Notes: generated from the letters alone by a model not told the origin. A stretch of DNA of 64,000 bases from Microbacterium sp. (GCF_017305435.1 NZ_JAFKIP010000002.1:248001-312000); one strand, 5' to 3'; positions 8,837-17,073 are shown, numbered from the stretch's first letter. Made by a program: numbers and translations.

Positions 8837-10129
8837 GTGAGCGACACGGGCACCCCCCAGACCGCGACCGTGACCGTCGGAGAGCGCACCGCGCAGCTGC
8901 CGATCCTCTCGGGCACCGAAGGGGTCCCGAGCGTCGATTTCTCGACGTTCACGAAGCAGACCGGCCACACCGCACTCGACTACGGCTTCGTCAACACCGC
9001 AGCCACCAAGTCGGCGATCACGTACATCGACGGCGATCAGGGCATCCTGCGCTACCGCGGATACCCGATCGAGCAGCTCGCGCAGAACAGCACCTATCTC
9101 GAAGTCGCGTGGCTGCTGCTCTACGGCGATCTGCCCACGGCTGATCAGCTCGCGGAGTGGGACGACAAGATCCGTCACCACACGCTGCTGCACGAGGACC
9201 TCAAGCGCTTCTTCTCCTCGCTGCCCCACACGGCGCACCCGATGTCGGTGCTGTCGGCGGCGACCGCGGCACTCTCGACCTACTACGAAGGGCAGTCGGA
9301 TCCGAACAACCCCGAGCACGTCGAGCTGAACACGATCCGACTGCTCGCGAAGCTGCCCGTCATCGCGGCGTACGCGCACAAGAAGTCGATCGGTCACGCC
9401 TTCCTCTACCCAGACAACTCGCTGAGCTTCGTCGACAACTTCCTGAAGCTGAACTTCGGCAACCTCGCCGAGGTGTACCAGGTGAACCCGGTCACCTCGC
9501 GCGCCCTCGAGCGCCTGCTGATCCTGCACGAGGACCACGAGCAGAACGCATCGACCTCGACCGTCCGTCTCGTCGGTTCGACCGGTGCCAACCAGTTCTC
9601 GTCGATCTCGGCGGGCATCAACGCCCTCTACGGGCCGCTGCACGGCGGTGCCAACGAGGCCGTCCTCGATATGCTCGCGCGCATCCGCGACTCGGGGGAG
9701 AGCGTGCAGCGCTTCGTCGAGCGCGTGAAGAACAAGGAAGACGGCGTGAAGCTCATGGGCTTCGGGCACCGCGTCTACAAGAACTTCGACCCGCGAGCGA
9801 AGCTCGTCAAGGAGTCGGCCGACGAGGTCCTCGCCGAGCTCGGCGTGCACGACCCGCTCCTCGACCTCGCGAAAGAGCTCGAAGAGGTCGCCCTCAGCGA
9901 CGACTACTTCAAGGAGCGCCGGCTCTACCCGAACGTCGACTTCTACACCGGCGTTATCTACAAGGCGATGGGCTTCCCGACGCGGATGTTCACGCCGCTG
10001 TTCGCGATCGGTCGCCTGCCCGGATGGCTGGCGCACTGGACCGAGATGCAGAACGACCCGCAGACTAAGATCGGCCGCCCGCAGCAGCTCTACATCGGCT
10101 CGGGTGAGCGGAACTACCCCGGGCTCTGA
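8837..10129 (+). CDS. gltA: Type II citrate synthase
   Basis: Citrate synthase condenses acetyl-CoA and oxaloacetate at the entry of the TCA cycle. The 430-residue protein has the family core with the three catalytic regions: the first His in ALYGPLHGGANEAV, the second His in MGFGHRVYKNFDPRA, and the Asp in NVDFYTGVIYKAMGFP. The N-terminal beta-rich domain of the long bacterial type II form is present. It starts with GTG after a strong AAGGAGG site and ends with the family's usual RNYPGL-type tail. Two unusual hairpins follow the stop. Confidence 0.97.
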   Translation: MSDTGTPQTATVTVGERTAQLPILSGTEGVPSVDFSTFTKQTGHTALDYGFVNTAATKSAITYIDGDQGILRYRGYPIEQLAQNSTYLEVAWLLLYGDLPTADQLAEWDDKIRHHTLLHEDLKRFFSSLPHTAHPMSVLSAATAALSTYYEGQSDPNNPEHVELNTIRLLAKLPVIAAYAHKKSIGHAFLYPDNSLSFVDNFLKLNFGNLAEVYQVNPVTSRALERLLILHEDHEQNASTSTVRLVGSTGANQFSSISAGINALYGPLHGGANEAVLDMLARIRDSGESVQRFVERVKNKEDGVKLMGFGHRVYKNFDPRAKLVKESADEVLAELGVHDPLLDLAKELEEVALSDDYFKERRLYPNVDFYTGVIYKAMGFPTRMFTPLFAIGRLPGWLAHWTEMQNDPQTKIGRPQQLYIGSGERNYPGL

Positions 10130-10142
10130 CCGCTTCGGCGTG

Positions 10143-10214
10143 GGAGTTTCGGACGCGTGAAGCGCCCGAAACTCCGCGTGAATGAGTTTCGGGCGTCTGA
10201 GGGGACCGAAACTC
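10143..10214. repeat. Two tandem inverted repeats (GAGTTTCGG hairpins) after gltA
   Basis: The first hairpin has perfect 10-base arms, GGAGTTTCGG (10143-10152) and CCGAAACTCC (10166-10175). The second has 9-base arms, GAGTTTCGG (10184-10192) and CCGAAACTC (10206-10214). Both loops are exactly 13 bases and the arm sequence is the same. There is no T-run, so this is either an unusual terminator for gltA or a small dispersed palindromic element. Confidence 0.75.
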
Positions 10215-10255
10215 GGGCTGCGGCGCCGTCCGCCGGCCTGTGCCAGGCTGGCCGG

Positions 10256-11329
10256 ATGAGCGAGAACCTGTGCGACGGCCCGCGCGGGCGACGGCTCGTG
10301 CTCGAGTTGGCACGCGACGTCCTGCCCGAGGAAGCGCGCCGTGGGCTGGGGGAGCTGGCGTACCAGGCCGACGTGGATGCCGGGTCGTCGATCACGCGCC
10401 TGGTCTTCTCCGGTCACGGCGCGGCGGAGCCGGACCCGCCGTCGACGACGGCGGAGCTCGCCGCCGCGATCCGGGCGATCGGGGTGCTCGAACCGGCTGC
10501 GGTCGATTCGACGGCGTTCGACGCCGCGATGCTCCGCGCCGTCGACTCGGCGCGTTACTGGCAGGCGCCGGAGGGCGCCGACATCGTCGCCGCGCACCCC
10601 GTCGTCGCTGCGGCGCTGGCTGAGGTCGCCGTCGCGCTTCCGACAGGCGCGGATGCCACGTGGTGGCGCCGAGACCGTACGGCGCAGCAGTGGGCGATCG
10701 AGTTCGACCCGTCGGGCGACGGCGCACCGTTCGACCCTGCCCCGACGGCGTCGGCACGGTGGAGCGCGTCGACCGCGGCCGAGGAGGAGCGTGCCCGCGC
10801 CGAGTACCCCGCGGACGTCACCGCGCCGTTCGGCGGGCAGTGGTGGTCGCACCCGTGGGGCGCGCCGCACTCGACGGGCGTGCTTCCCGCGGGTGTCCCC
10901 GCCGGCATCCCGTACGTCGAAGACGGCTTCGGGTGGACGCGCGCCCTCGCGATTCCCGTCGCGGGCGCCGGCAGGACGTACGAGGTTCGCGGCGCAGACG
11001 ACTGGGCGCACCTCTGCCGGACCTACCCGCGAGAGGTCACGGCAGCACGGCGCCATGACTGGTACTCGGTGACGGGTCGCGACGGTCGGTGGCTGCTGCC
11101 GGACTGGGGTCGGGTCGCCGGAGAGTGGGATGCCGTGCACCTGAGCGCGTGGGGGTACCTCACCGCGGCGACGCGTGAGATCGTCGTGGATGCCGAGTAC
11201 TCGAGCATGATCGCCGGGTGGGGACCCGATGAGACGTACTGGCTGACGGGTCTCGTGCGCGAGATCGAAGGACCGCGCGTGCACTGGCGTGCGGACCGGC
11301 CCGAAGGGCCGTGGCGCCGCGCCGAATGA
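10256..11329 (+). CDS. Hypothetical protein, unrecognised
   Basis: A 357-residue soluble protein that I do not recognise. It has no signal peptide or membrane helix. The N-terminal half is Ala-rich and helical in character. The C-terminal half is rich in aromatic residues and conserved-looking motifs such as FGGQWWSHPWGAPHSTG, GFGWTRALAIPV and YSSMIAGWGPDETYWLTG. The ATG at 10256 is preferred because longer frames would read through the palindromic repeats. The base composition matches its neighbours. It stands alone between gltA and the convergent ppk2, with inverted repeats on both sides. Confidence 0.75.
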   Translation: MSENLCDGPRGRRLVLELARDVLPEEARRGLGELAYQADVDAGSSITRLVFSGHGAAEPDPPSTTAELAAAIRAIGVLEPAAVDSTAFDAAMLRAVDSARYWQAPEGADIVAAHPVVAAALAEVAVALPTGADATWWRRDRTAQQWAIEFDPSGDGAPFDPAPTASARWSASTAAEEERARAEYPADVTAPFGGQWWSHPWGAPHSTGVLPAGVPAGIPYVEDGFGWTRALAIPVAGAGRTYEVRGADDWAHLCRTYPREVTAARRHDWYSVTGRDGRWLLPDWGRVAGEWDAVHLSAWGYLTAATREIVVDAEYSSMIAGWGPDETYWLTGLVREIEGPRVHWRADRPEGPWRRAE

Positions 11330-11388
11330 TCAGCGTGGCGCGGGAGCTCACCCGCGCCCGACGCCGACGGCCCGCAGCGGTGGATGTC

Positions 11389-11452
11389 GAGGAGATGACG
11401 GATTCTGAGGACGCGATTCGGGGATCTGCTCCTCAGGATCCGACATCTCCTC
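11389..11452. terminator. Large imperfect inverted repeat between convergent genes
   Basis: Arms of 23 bases (11389-11411 and 11430-11452) match at 21 positions and enclose an 18-base loop. The right arm reaches into the ppk2 stop codon. It lies between two convergent genes, where a bidirectional terminator would be expected, though no T-run is present. Confidence 0.6.
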
Positions 11453-12263
11453 AGGAACCGGCACCCCGCGCGGTCAGGGTCGCGGCGTAGTCGGGCACGT
11501 AGTTCTGCAGCTCGCGCGGCGGGCGCTCGTAGCCTCCGGATGCCGGACGCGGCGGGATCTCGATCGGGGCGCGTTCGACCTGTTCGTAGGGGATCTGCGC
11601 CAGCAGGTGGTGGATCATGTTGATCCGCCCCCGGCGCTTGTCCTCGTTGTCGACTTCGAACCACCGCGCCTCGGGGATGTCGGTGTGCACGAACATCGTG
11701 TCCTTCGCGCGCGAGTAGTCCTCCCACTTGGTGATCGACAGGACGTCGTTGGGGGAGAGCTTCCACCGTCGCATCGGGTCCTCGTTGCGCGAGCGGAATC
11801 GCGCCTCCTGCTCGACGTCGGACACGCTGAACCAGTACTTCAGGAGCAGGATGCCGTCTTCCACGAGCATCCGCTCGAAGATCGGTGCCTGGTGCAGGAA
11901 CCGGTGGTACTCCATGTTCGTGCAGTAGCCCATGACGTGCTCGACACCGGCCCGGTTGTACCAGGAGCGGTCCATGAGGACGATCTCGCCGGCGGCCGGC
12001 AGGTGCGCGACATAGCGCTGGAAGTACCACTGGCTCTTCTCGCGCTCCGTGGGCGTCGGGAGGGCGACGACGCGCGCGACCCGCGGATTGAGGTACTGCG
12101 AGACACGGCTGATGGTCGAGCCCTTGCCCGCGGCATCCCGCCCTTCGAAGATGACCACGACGCGGGCGCCGCTCGACTGCACCCACGCCTGCATGTCGAC
12201 GAGCTGAGCCTGGAGGGACTTCAGCTCCTTCTCGTAGACCTTCTTCGGCATCCGCTCGCTCAT
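11451..12263 (-). CDS. ppk2: Polyphosphate kinase 2 family protein
   Basis: PPK2 enzymes transfer phosphate between polyphosphate and nucleotides, usually phosphorylating GDP, ADP or AMP at the expense of polyP. Visible are Walker A GRDAAGKG at residues 41-48, the lid-module segment MDRSWYNRAGVEHVMGY with its Asp and Arg residues, and the family segment WKLSPNDVLSITKWEDY. The length of 270 residues indicates a single-domain PPK2. The start is supported by a TAGGCT hexamer 7 bases upstream (12271-12276, minus strand), predicting a leaderless mRNA. The dapD gene upstream is in the same direction but this gene has its own promoter. The PPK2 subclass, and so the preferred nucleotide, cannot be decided by eye. 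Confidence 0.93.
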   Translation of the reverse strand: MSERMPKKVYEKELKSLQAQLVDMQAWVQSSGARVVVIFEGRDAAGKGSTISRVSQYLNPRVARVVALPTPTEREKSQWYFQRYVAHLPAAGEIVLMDRSWYNRAGVEHVMGYCTNMEYHRFLHQAPIFERMLVEDGILLLKYWFSVSDVEQEARFRSRNEDPMRRWKLSPNDVLSITKWEDYSRAKDTMFVHTDIPEARWFEVDNEDKRRGRINMIHHLLAQIPYEQVERAPIEIPPRPASGGYERPPRELQNYVPDYAATLTARGAGS

Positions 12264-12270
12264 GTGCGCG

Positions 12271-12276
12271 AGCCTA
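12271..12276 (-). promoter_or_regulatory. Leaderless -10 (TAGGCT) for ppk2
   Basis: The hexamer lies 7 bases upstream of the ATG at 12263 on the minus strand. Confidence 0.55.
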
Positions 12277-12284
12277 CCGGGCGC

Positions 12285-13229
12285 TCAGGCGTGCAGAGCC
12301 TCGTTGAGGGTCACGCCGACACCCTCGCGGCGGACGGCTTCGACCGCTCCGGTCAGCGAGTTGCGGCGGAAGAGGATGCCGTTCTGGCCCGACAGCTGGG
12401 CGCCCTTGACGACCGGACGCGTCCCGTCGTGCAGCGGCGTCTCGTTCGGCAGCACGATCTTCGAGCCCGCCGTGACGTACAGGCCCGCCTCGACGATGCA
12501 GTCGTCGCCGAGCGAGATCCCGATGCCCGCGTTCGCCCCGAGGAGTGTCCGCGCGCCGATCGAGACGCGATGTGTGCCGCCTCCCGAGAGCGTGCCCATG
12601 ATGGACGCGCCGCCACCGATGTCCGACCCGTCGCCGACGGTGACGCCCTGCGAGATGCGCCCTTCCACCATGGACGCGCCGAGCGTGCCGGCGTTGAAGT
12701 TCACGAACCCCTCGTGCATGACGGTCGTCCCGGGGGCGAGATGCGCGCCCAGGCGGACGCGAGACGCGTCGGCGATACGGACCCCGGCGGGCACGACGTA
12801 GTCGGTCAGGCGCGGGAACTTGTCGAGGCCCTGCAGCTGGATGCCGGCGCGCTGCAGCTGCGGGCGCAGCCGCGCGAACGCCTCGGGGTGGACCGGGCCG
12901 GCGTTCGTCCAGGCGACGTTCGGCAGGTGCGCGAAGATCCCGGTGAGGTTGAGGTCGTTCGGGGCGACGAGCAGGTGCGACAGCGCGTGCAGGCGCAGGT
13001 AGGCGTCGCTCGTCGCCTGCGGCGGGGCATCCAGGTCGATCTCCACGACGACGACGTCGATCGTGACTTCGCGGCGTTCGTCGGCACCGGCCTGCGCGTC
13101 GAGCGCGGACGTGTCGGGATGCTCGGGTGCCCGGCCGGCGGCCGGCGAGGGGAACCAGGTGTCGAGGACCGTGCCGTCTGCGGCCGAGGTGGCAAGGCCC
13201 GCGGCCCAGATCCAACGCTGTTCGCTCAT
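12285..13229 (-). CDS. dapD: Tetrahydrodipicolinate N-succinyltransferase DapD
   Basis: DapD transfers succinyl from succinyl-CoA to tetrahydrodipicolinate, committing to the succinylase branch of DAP synthesis. The 314-residue protein begins with the actinobacterial DapD segment ([20 protein letters not shown]) and has a central left-handed beta-helix of hexapeptide repeats (for example [19 protein letters not shown] and [19 protein letters not shown]). The start is supported by TAGCCT 6 bases upstream. It is divergent from dapE across 81 bases, the same pairing seen in mycobacteria. Confidence 0.95.
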   Translation of the reverse strand: MSEQRWIWAAGLATSAADGTVLDTWFPSPAAGRAPEHPDTSALDAQAGADERREVTIDVVVVEIDLDAPPQATSDAYLRLHALSHLLVAPNDLNLTGIFAHLPNVAWTNAGPVHPEAFARLRPQLQRAGIQLQGLDKFPRLTDYVVPAGVRIADASRVRLGAHLAPGTTVMHEGFVNFNAGTLGASMVEGRISQGVTVGDGSDIGGGASIMGTLSGGGTHRVSIGARTLLGANAGIGISLGDDCIVEAGLYVTAGSKIVLPNETPLHDGTRPVVKGAQLSGQNGILFRRNSLTGAVEAVRREGVGVTLNEALHA

Positions 13230-13310
13230 CCCTCCAGGCTACCGGTGCCGCACGGCCGGCCCCGCCCGGTGCGGGCGGTGTCGACCGGCGCGCTGGCTAG
13301 ACTCGACGCC
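13230..13310. promoter_or_regulatory. Divergent leaderless promoters of dapD and dapE
   Basis: On the minus strand TAGCCT (13236-13241) is 6 bases from the dapD start. On the plus strand TAGACT (13298-13303) is 7 bases from the dapE ATG. The GC-rich middle holds no clear operator. Confidence 0.6.
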
Positions 13311-14387
13311 ATGGCGCGCCTCGACCTCCGCTCTTCCTCCGTCGATCTCACGCGCGCGATCTGCGACATCCCGAGCGTGTCAGGCGACGAGGTAGCGCTC
13401 GCCGACGCGATCTTCGCCGAGATCGACGCTCTCGACCACCTCGACGTGCACCGTGAGGGCAACACGATCGTCGCGCGCACCCACCTCGGCCGCCCGCAGC
13501 GCGTCGTCATCGCGGGGCACATCGACACCGTGCCGATCAACCGGAACCTCCCCACCAGTGACATCGACGTGGACGGCGAGCCGTACCTCTGGGGGCGGGG
13601 GACCGTCGACATGAAGGCCGGCACCGCCGTGCAGCTGAAGCTCGCGGCCGAGCTCGTCGACCCGAGGGTCGACATCACGTGGATGTGGTACGACAACGAG
13701 GAGGTCGACTCGGCGCGCAACGGCCTGACGATCCTCGCCCGCACGCGGCCGGACCTCTTCGCCGGCGACTTCGCGATCCTCGGCGAACCGTCGAACGGTC
13801 AGGTGGAGGGCGGGTGCAACGGCACGCTCCGCGCCGTCGCGCGCACCCACGGCGCGCGGGCGCACTCGGCCCGCGCGTGGATGGGGGAGAACGCGATCCA
13901 CCGTGCCGCCCCGATCCTGAGCCGCCTCGCGGAATACCGCCCGCGCGAGATCGCCGTCGACGGGCTCGTCTACCGCGAGGGCTTGAACGCCGTGCGGATC
14001 ACGGGGGGCGTCGCGGGCAACGTGATCCCCGACCTCTGCGAGGTCGAGGTCAACTTCCGTTTCGCCCCGAGCCGCTCGCTCGCGGAGGCCGAGGCGCACG
14101 TGCGCGACGTGCTCGACGGGTTCGAGGTCGAGGTCGTCGACGGCGCCGCGGGCGCGCGGCCGGGGCTCGATGCGCCGCTCGCGCAGGAGTTCCTCGCGGC
14201 GGTCGGCGCGCAGCCGCGCCCCAAGTACGGATGGACGGACGTCGCGCGCTTCGCGGCCATGGGCGTGCCCGCGGTGAACTACGGCCCCGGAGACCCGAGC
14301 CTCGCGCACCACGATGAGGAGCGCGTCGCGATCGCGCAGATCGAGGCCGTCGAGCAGGGCCTGCGCGCGTGGCTGACCGCTTCGTGA
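13311..14387 (+). CDS. dapE: Succinyl-diaminopimelate desuccinylase DapE
   Basis: DapE removes succinate from N-succinyl-LL-DAP. It is a cytosolic M20-family metallohydrolase of 358 residues. Metal and catalytic residues are visible in GHIDTVPINR (His and Asp), GRGTVDMKAG (bridging Asp), YDNEEVDSARNG (catalytic and metal Glu) and GEPSNGQVEGGCNGT (Glu). The final His ligand is in YGPGDPSLAHHDEE. The ATG at 13311 directly follows a leaderless -10. Its stop overlaps the next start as GTGA. With dapC and dapD nearby, three steps of the succinylase route are encoded within 7 kb. Confidence 0.95.
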   Translation: MARLDLRSSSVDLTRAICDIPSVSGDEVALADAIFAEIDALDHLDVHREGNTIVARTHLGRPQRVVIAGHIDTVPINRNLPTSDIDVDGEPYLWGRGTVDMKAGTAVQLKLAAELVDPRVDITWMWYDNEEVDSARNGLTILARTRPDLFAGDFAILGEPSNGQVEGGCNGTLRAVARTHGARAHSARAWMGENAIHRAAPILSRLAEYRPREIAVDGLVYREGLNAVRITGGVAGNVIPDLCEVEVNFRFAPSRSLAEAEAHVRDVLDGFEVEVVDGAAGARPGLDAPLAQEFLAAVGAQPRPKYGWTDVARFAAMGVPAVNYGPGDPSLAHHDEERVAIAQIEAVEQGLRAWLTAS

Positions 14388-15631
14388 CCAGACCAGCCCT
14401 GACATCGGCCGGCGCGGCGTCGGGGCGGGTCGCCGTCCGTCTCGGCGCGCTCCGGATGACGCTGCGCCCGGCGGTCGCGATCGCTGCGATCTACCTGGCG
14501 GCGCGCCTCGTCACGACGGCATTCCTCGCGATCGGGGCGGGCATCGCGACGCGCGCGACCGGCACCGAGGCGACGATCGGCTCCCTCGCGATGCGATGGG
14601 ACGGCCAGTGGTACTGGGTCGTCGGGACGGCGGGCTACCCGACCGAGCTGCCGGTGGATGCCGCGGGCGCCGTGACGCAGAACGCGTGGGCGTTCATGCC
14701 GCTGTACCCGGCGCTGACGCGCGCGCTGTCCGTCGTCCTCGGCGGCCAGTATCCGCTCGCCGCGATCGTCGTGTCGATCGTCGCGGGGTATCTCGCCTGC
14801 CTCGTCCTGTTCCACCTCCTCCGAGCGCGCATCGACGATGCCGCGGCGCTGTGGGCGACGGCGTTCGTCGCGGCCGGGCCCCTCGCCGCGCTCTTCCAGA
14901 TGGGTTACGCCGAGAGCCTGTTCCTGCTCTGGCTCTTCCTCGCCCTCCTCGTCGTCGTGCGTCGTCGGTTCGCCTGGTTGTACCTGCTGCTGCCGCTTCT
15001 CGGATTCACGCGCCCCGGCATCCTCGCGTTCGCCCTGCTGCTCGCCGGCTACGGCATCGTGCGGTGGGTGCGGAGGAGGACGGATCCGCTACCCGCGATC
15101 GACATCGTGCACATCGTGTGCGCGGGGCTCCTCGCCGCGGTGATCGGATTCGCGTGGCAGGTGATCGCGGGGCTCGTCACGGGCGATCCCTCCGCGTACA
15201 TGGAGACGGAGTTGTCGTGGCGGCGGGGCTGGACGAACGAGGAGGGCGGCTTCGTGCCGTTCTCGGGCTTCGTCCAGGCATCCGCCATCTGGTTCCGTGT
15301 GTGGGCGCTGCCGGAGGCCTGGGGCTACGTCGCGCTGGCCGTCGTCGTCGCGGCGACCGCCGCGCTGCTGCTGTTCGAGCCGCACGTGCGGCGGCTGGGC
15401 ATCGAGATCCGGCTGTGGTCGGCGAGCTACGCGCTGTATCTGCTGCTGGTGTTCTTCCCGCAGTCGAGCATCTTCCGGCTGCTCCTGCCCCTCGCTCCGC
15501 TGGCGGGCGCTCTCGCCCTTCCCCGGCATATCGCGTGGCGGCTCGCGGTGCTCGCTGCGGGCCTCGTCGGCCAGTGGTGGTGGATCGATCAGATGCTCGT
15601 GCAGGGCACCACGTTCACGCAGATCCCGTGA
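14384..15631 (+). CDS. Multipass membrane mannosyltransferase-like protein (PIG-V/GT-C type)
   Basis: A 415-residue protein with roughly ten membrane helices. The early extracytoplasmic loop motif MRWDGQWYWVVGTAGYP resembles the PIG-V-type GT-C mannosyltransferases that use polyprenyl-phosphate-mannose. Further recognisable parts are AFMPLYPALTRAL and the Arg/Pro-rich segment LLLPLLGFTRPGILAFALLL. I prefer the GTG at 14384 because it overlaps the dapE stop as GTGA; a GTG at 14369 is also possible. The donor, the acceptor and whether a lipid or a protein is modified are unknown. The overlap with dapE suggests cotranscription without implying a shared pathway. Confidence 0.78.
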   Translation: MTRPALTSAGAASGRVAVRLGALRMTLRPAVAIAAIYLAARLVTTAFLAIGAGIATRATGTEATIGSLAMRWDGQWYWVVGTAGYPTELPVDAAGAVTQNAWAFMPLYPALTRALSVVLGGQYPLAAIVVSIVAGYLACLVLFHLLRARIDDAAALWATAFVAAGPLAALFQMGYAESLFLLWLFLALLVVVRRRFAWLYLLLPLLGFTRPGILAFALLLAGYGIVRWVRRRTDPLPAIDIVHIVCAGLLAAVIGFAWQVIAGLVTGDPSAYMETELSWRRGWTNEEGGFVPFSGFVQASAIWFRVWALPEAWGYVALAVVVAATAALLLFEPHVRRLGIEIRLWSASYALYLLLVFFPQSSIFRLLLPLAPLAGALALPRHIAWRLAVLAAGLVGQWWWIDQMLVQGTTFTQIP

Positions 15632-15684
15632 TCGGCGGGAACGGCGGATGCCGGCGGATGACCGCGAGTGTCCCAGGGAACCGA

Positions 15685-15724
15685 TAAACTCGTTGTGTTG
15701 TCCGATGAGGAAAGGGAGCCAGAC
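15685..15724 (+). promoter_or_regulatory. Promoter and ribosome site of the DUF3117 gene
   Basis: TAAACT (15685-15690) is a likely -10. The leader carries GAGGAAAGGGAG just before the ATG at 15725, an extended purine-rich ribosome site that fits high expression of this small protein. Confidence 0.55.
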
Positions 15725-15898
15725 ATGGCAGCCATGAAGCCGCGTACGGGAGACGGACCTATGGAGGCCGTGAAGGAGGGGCGCCTCATCATCGTGCGTG
15801 TTCCGCTCGAAGGCGGTGGCCGTCTGGTCGTCTCGGTCAACGACGACGAGGCGAAGGAACTGCACGGTGTCCTCGGCGAGGTCGTCGGCGCCGCCTGA
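15725..15898 (+). CDS. DUF3117 family small protein
   Basis: A 57-residue protein of the actinobacteria-specific DUF3117 family. The family signature is evident: MAAMKPRTGDGPMEAVKEGR followed by RVPLEGGGRLVVSV. The usual family length is about 55 residues. Its function is not established; mycobacteria have one near dapE and the O-methyltransferase gene, as here. The ATG at 15725 is chosen because it follows a strong ribosome site and homology begins there. A double hairpin terminates the gene. Confidence 0.9.
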   Translation: MAAMKPRTGDGPMEAVKEGRLIIVRVPLEGGGRLVVSVNDDEAKELHGVLGEVVGAA

Positions 15899-15914
15899 CC
15901 TCCACCAGCTCTAC

Positions 15915-15973
15915 GAACGGCCGGTCCCTCGCGAGTGACTGGCCGTTCGGCGTTCCGGGTGAACGCCGAACGG
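15915..15973. terminator. Two overlapping hairpins, bidirectional terminator
   Basis: Hairpin A pairs 15915-15926 with 15937-15948 (12-base arms, one mismatch). Hairpin B pairs 15943-15955 with 15961-15973 (13-base perfect arms, 5-base loop). They share 15943-15948 and cannot form together. They lie between the end of the DUF3117 gene and the end of the convergent O-methyltransferase gene. Confidence 0.7.
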
Positions 15974-15975
15974 CG

Positions 15976-16617
15976 TCAGCGCTGGTCGGTCGGGACCGTC
16001 GTCAACTGCAGGAGTCCCTCTCCGACGATCGAGAGCGCGCCGAGGACGGCGGGCGAGGACTGCGTCTCCTGGATGAGAGAGCGGTACGCGCTCGTGAGCG
16101 CGTCGCGGCGCACCGGGTCGGCCACCGCGCCGCCCGCGAGCACGCGTGGCACGAGCACGGTGCCCCCGGCGCGGACGAGCCGCAGGCCGTGCTCGACGTA
16201 CTCGATGACGCCCTCGGCATCCGCGTCGACGAGAACGATGTCGTAGGAGGCCTCGTTCATGCGCGGCAGGACGTCTGCCGCGCGCCCCGTGATGAATCGC
16301 GCGCGGGCGGGCGGGATCTTCGCCTCGGTGAACGCGGTGCGTGCGGCGGCGAGGTGCTCGGGCTCGTTGTCGATCGTCGTGAGCGTCGCGCGGGGCGAGC
16401 CGTGCAGCAGCCACAGCCCTGACACCCCTGCGCCGGTGCCGATCTCGACGATATTGAGGGCCGCCGTGGCGGCGGTGATGACTGCGATCTGGGCGCCCAC
16501 GGACGCGCTGATCGGGTCGGCGCCGAGTTCGACGGCGCGCGCCCGCGCGCGCTCGATCGACTCGGGTTCGACGGTCGCCTCGAGGGCGTATCGGCGGATC
16601 GCCTCTGCTTCGGCCAT
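15976..16617 (-). CDS. O-methyltransferase, SAM-dependent (family 3)
   Basis: A 213-residue class I methyltransferase of the COMT/CCoAOMT-like family 3. Visible are the SAM motif I VEIGTGAGVSGLWLL, the acidic loop TTIDNEPEHLAAAR, the metal-site-like segment YDIVLVDADAEGVIEY, and GGTVLVPRVLAGGAV. The acceptor is unknown. It corresponds by position to the mycobacterial Rv1220c-type protein. The ATG at 16617 is chosen over an upstream start because AAGGAG lies 8 bases before it and homology begins there. It is divergent from tatB and convergent with the DUF3117 gene. Confidence 0.88.
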   Translation of the reverse strand: MAEAEAIRRYALEATVEPESIERARARAVELGADPISASVGAQIAVITAATAALNIVEIGTGAGVSGLWLLHGSPRATLTTIDNEPEHLAAARTAFTEAKIPPARARFITGRAADVLPRMNEASYDIVLVDADAEGVIEYVEHGLRLVRAGGTVLVPRVLAGGAVADPVRRDALTSAYRSLIQETQSSPAVLGALSIVGEGLLQLTTVPTDQR

Positions 16618-16638
16618 GAGAATGCTCCTTACTCGGCC

Positions 16639-16686
16639 AGCGTACGGCCCGGATGGAGCGCTGCCGGTGAGGCGCACGGGTAACCT
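16639..16686. promoter_or_regulatory. Divergent promoters of the O-methyltransferase gene and tatB
   Basis: On the minus strand TACGCT (16639-16644) lies 21 bases upstream of the methyltransferase ATG and leaves room for the AAGGAG site. On the plus strand TAACCT (16681-16686) lies 6 bases from the tatB ATG, a leaderless arrangement. Confidence 0.55.
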
Positions 16687-16692
16687 TGAGCC

Positions 16693-17070
16693 ATGTTCTT
16701 CGGCTACGACATGGAGAAGTTCCTCCTTCTCCTCCTCGTGGCAGCACTCCTCCTCGGACCCGAGCGCCTGCCGCGCTACGCGGAGGGTCTCGCGCGGCTC
16801 ACGAAGCGCGCGCGCGAGTGGCTCTCCGGTGCGCGCACCCGCGTCAAGGAGGAGATGGGCGACGACTTCGACGACGTCGAGTGGAGCAGGCTGGACCCGC
16901 GCCAGTACGACCCGCGCCGCATCATCCGAGACGCACTGCTCGACGACGCTCCCGTTCCGACCGTCAAGGCCGCCGCGGCGGGAACGGCCGCCGCGGCGAC
17001 GGCGCGGACGCCGCTGGCGACGGCGTTCGATCCGGATGCCGTCGTCCCCTTCGACACCGAGGCGACCTGA
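16693..17070 (+). CDS. tatB: Twin-arginine translocase subunit TatB
   Basis: TatB works with TatC in recognising twin-arginine signal peptides for export of folded proteins. The 125-residue protein has one N-terminal membrane helix (EKFLLLLLVAALLLGPERLP, with the GPERLP hinge typical of TatA/B), an amphipathic helix (RYAEGLARLTKRAREWL) and a charged, partly Ala-rich tail. The FFGYDMEKFLLLLLV start and the longer tail favour TatB over TatA. Translation probably begins leaderless, with TAACCT 6 bases upstream. tatA and tatC are not in this window. Confidence 0.88.
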   Translation: MFFGYDMEKFLLLLLVAALLLGPERLPRYAEGLARLTKRAREWLSGARTRVKEEMGDDFDDVEWSRLDPRQYDPRRIIRDALLDDAPVPTVKAAAAGTAAAATARTPLATAFDPDAVVPFDTEAT

Positions 17071-17073
17071 GCC

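Noticed and set aside
10130-10255. Riboswitch or small RNA after gltA
   Set aside because: Only simple repeated hairpins are present; no known riboswitch core or separate promoter is visible.
8669-11284. An 871-codon open frame antisense to gltA and the orphan gene
   Set aside because: No motif, biased composition, and it covers a clear citrate synthase gene.
11607-13310. Extension of the dapE frame upstream across ppk2 and dapD
   Set aside because: The extension is antisense to two recognised genes. A leaderless -10 and the start of homology place the dapE start at 13311.
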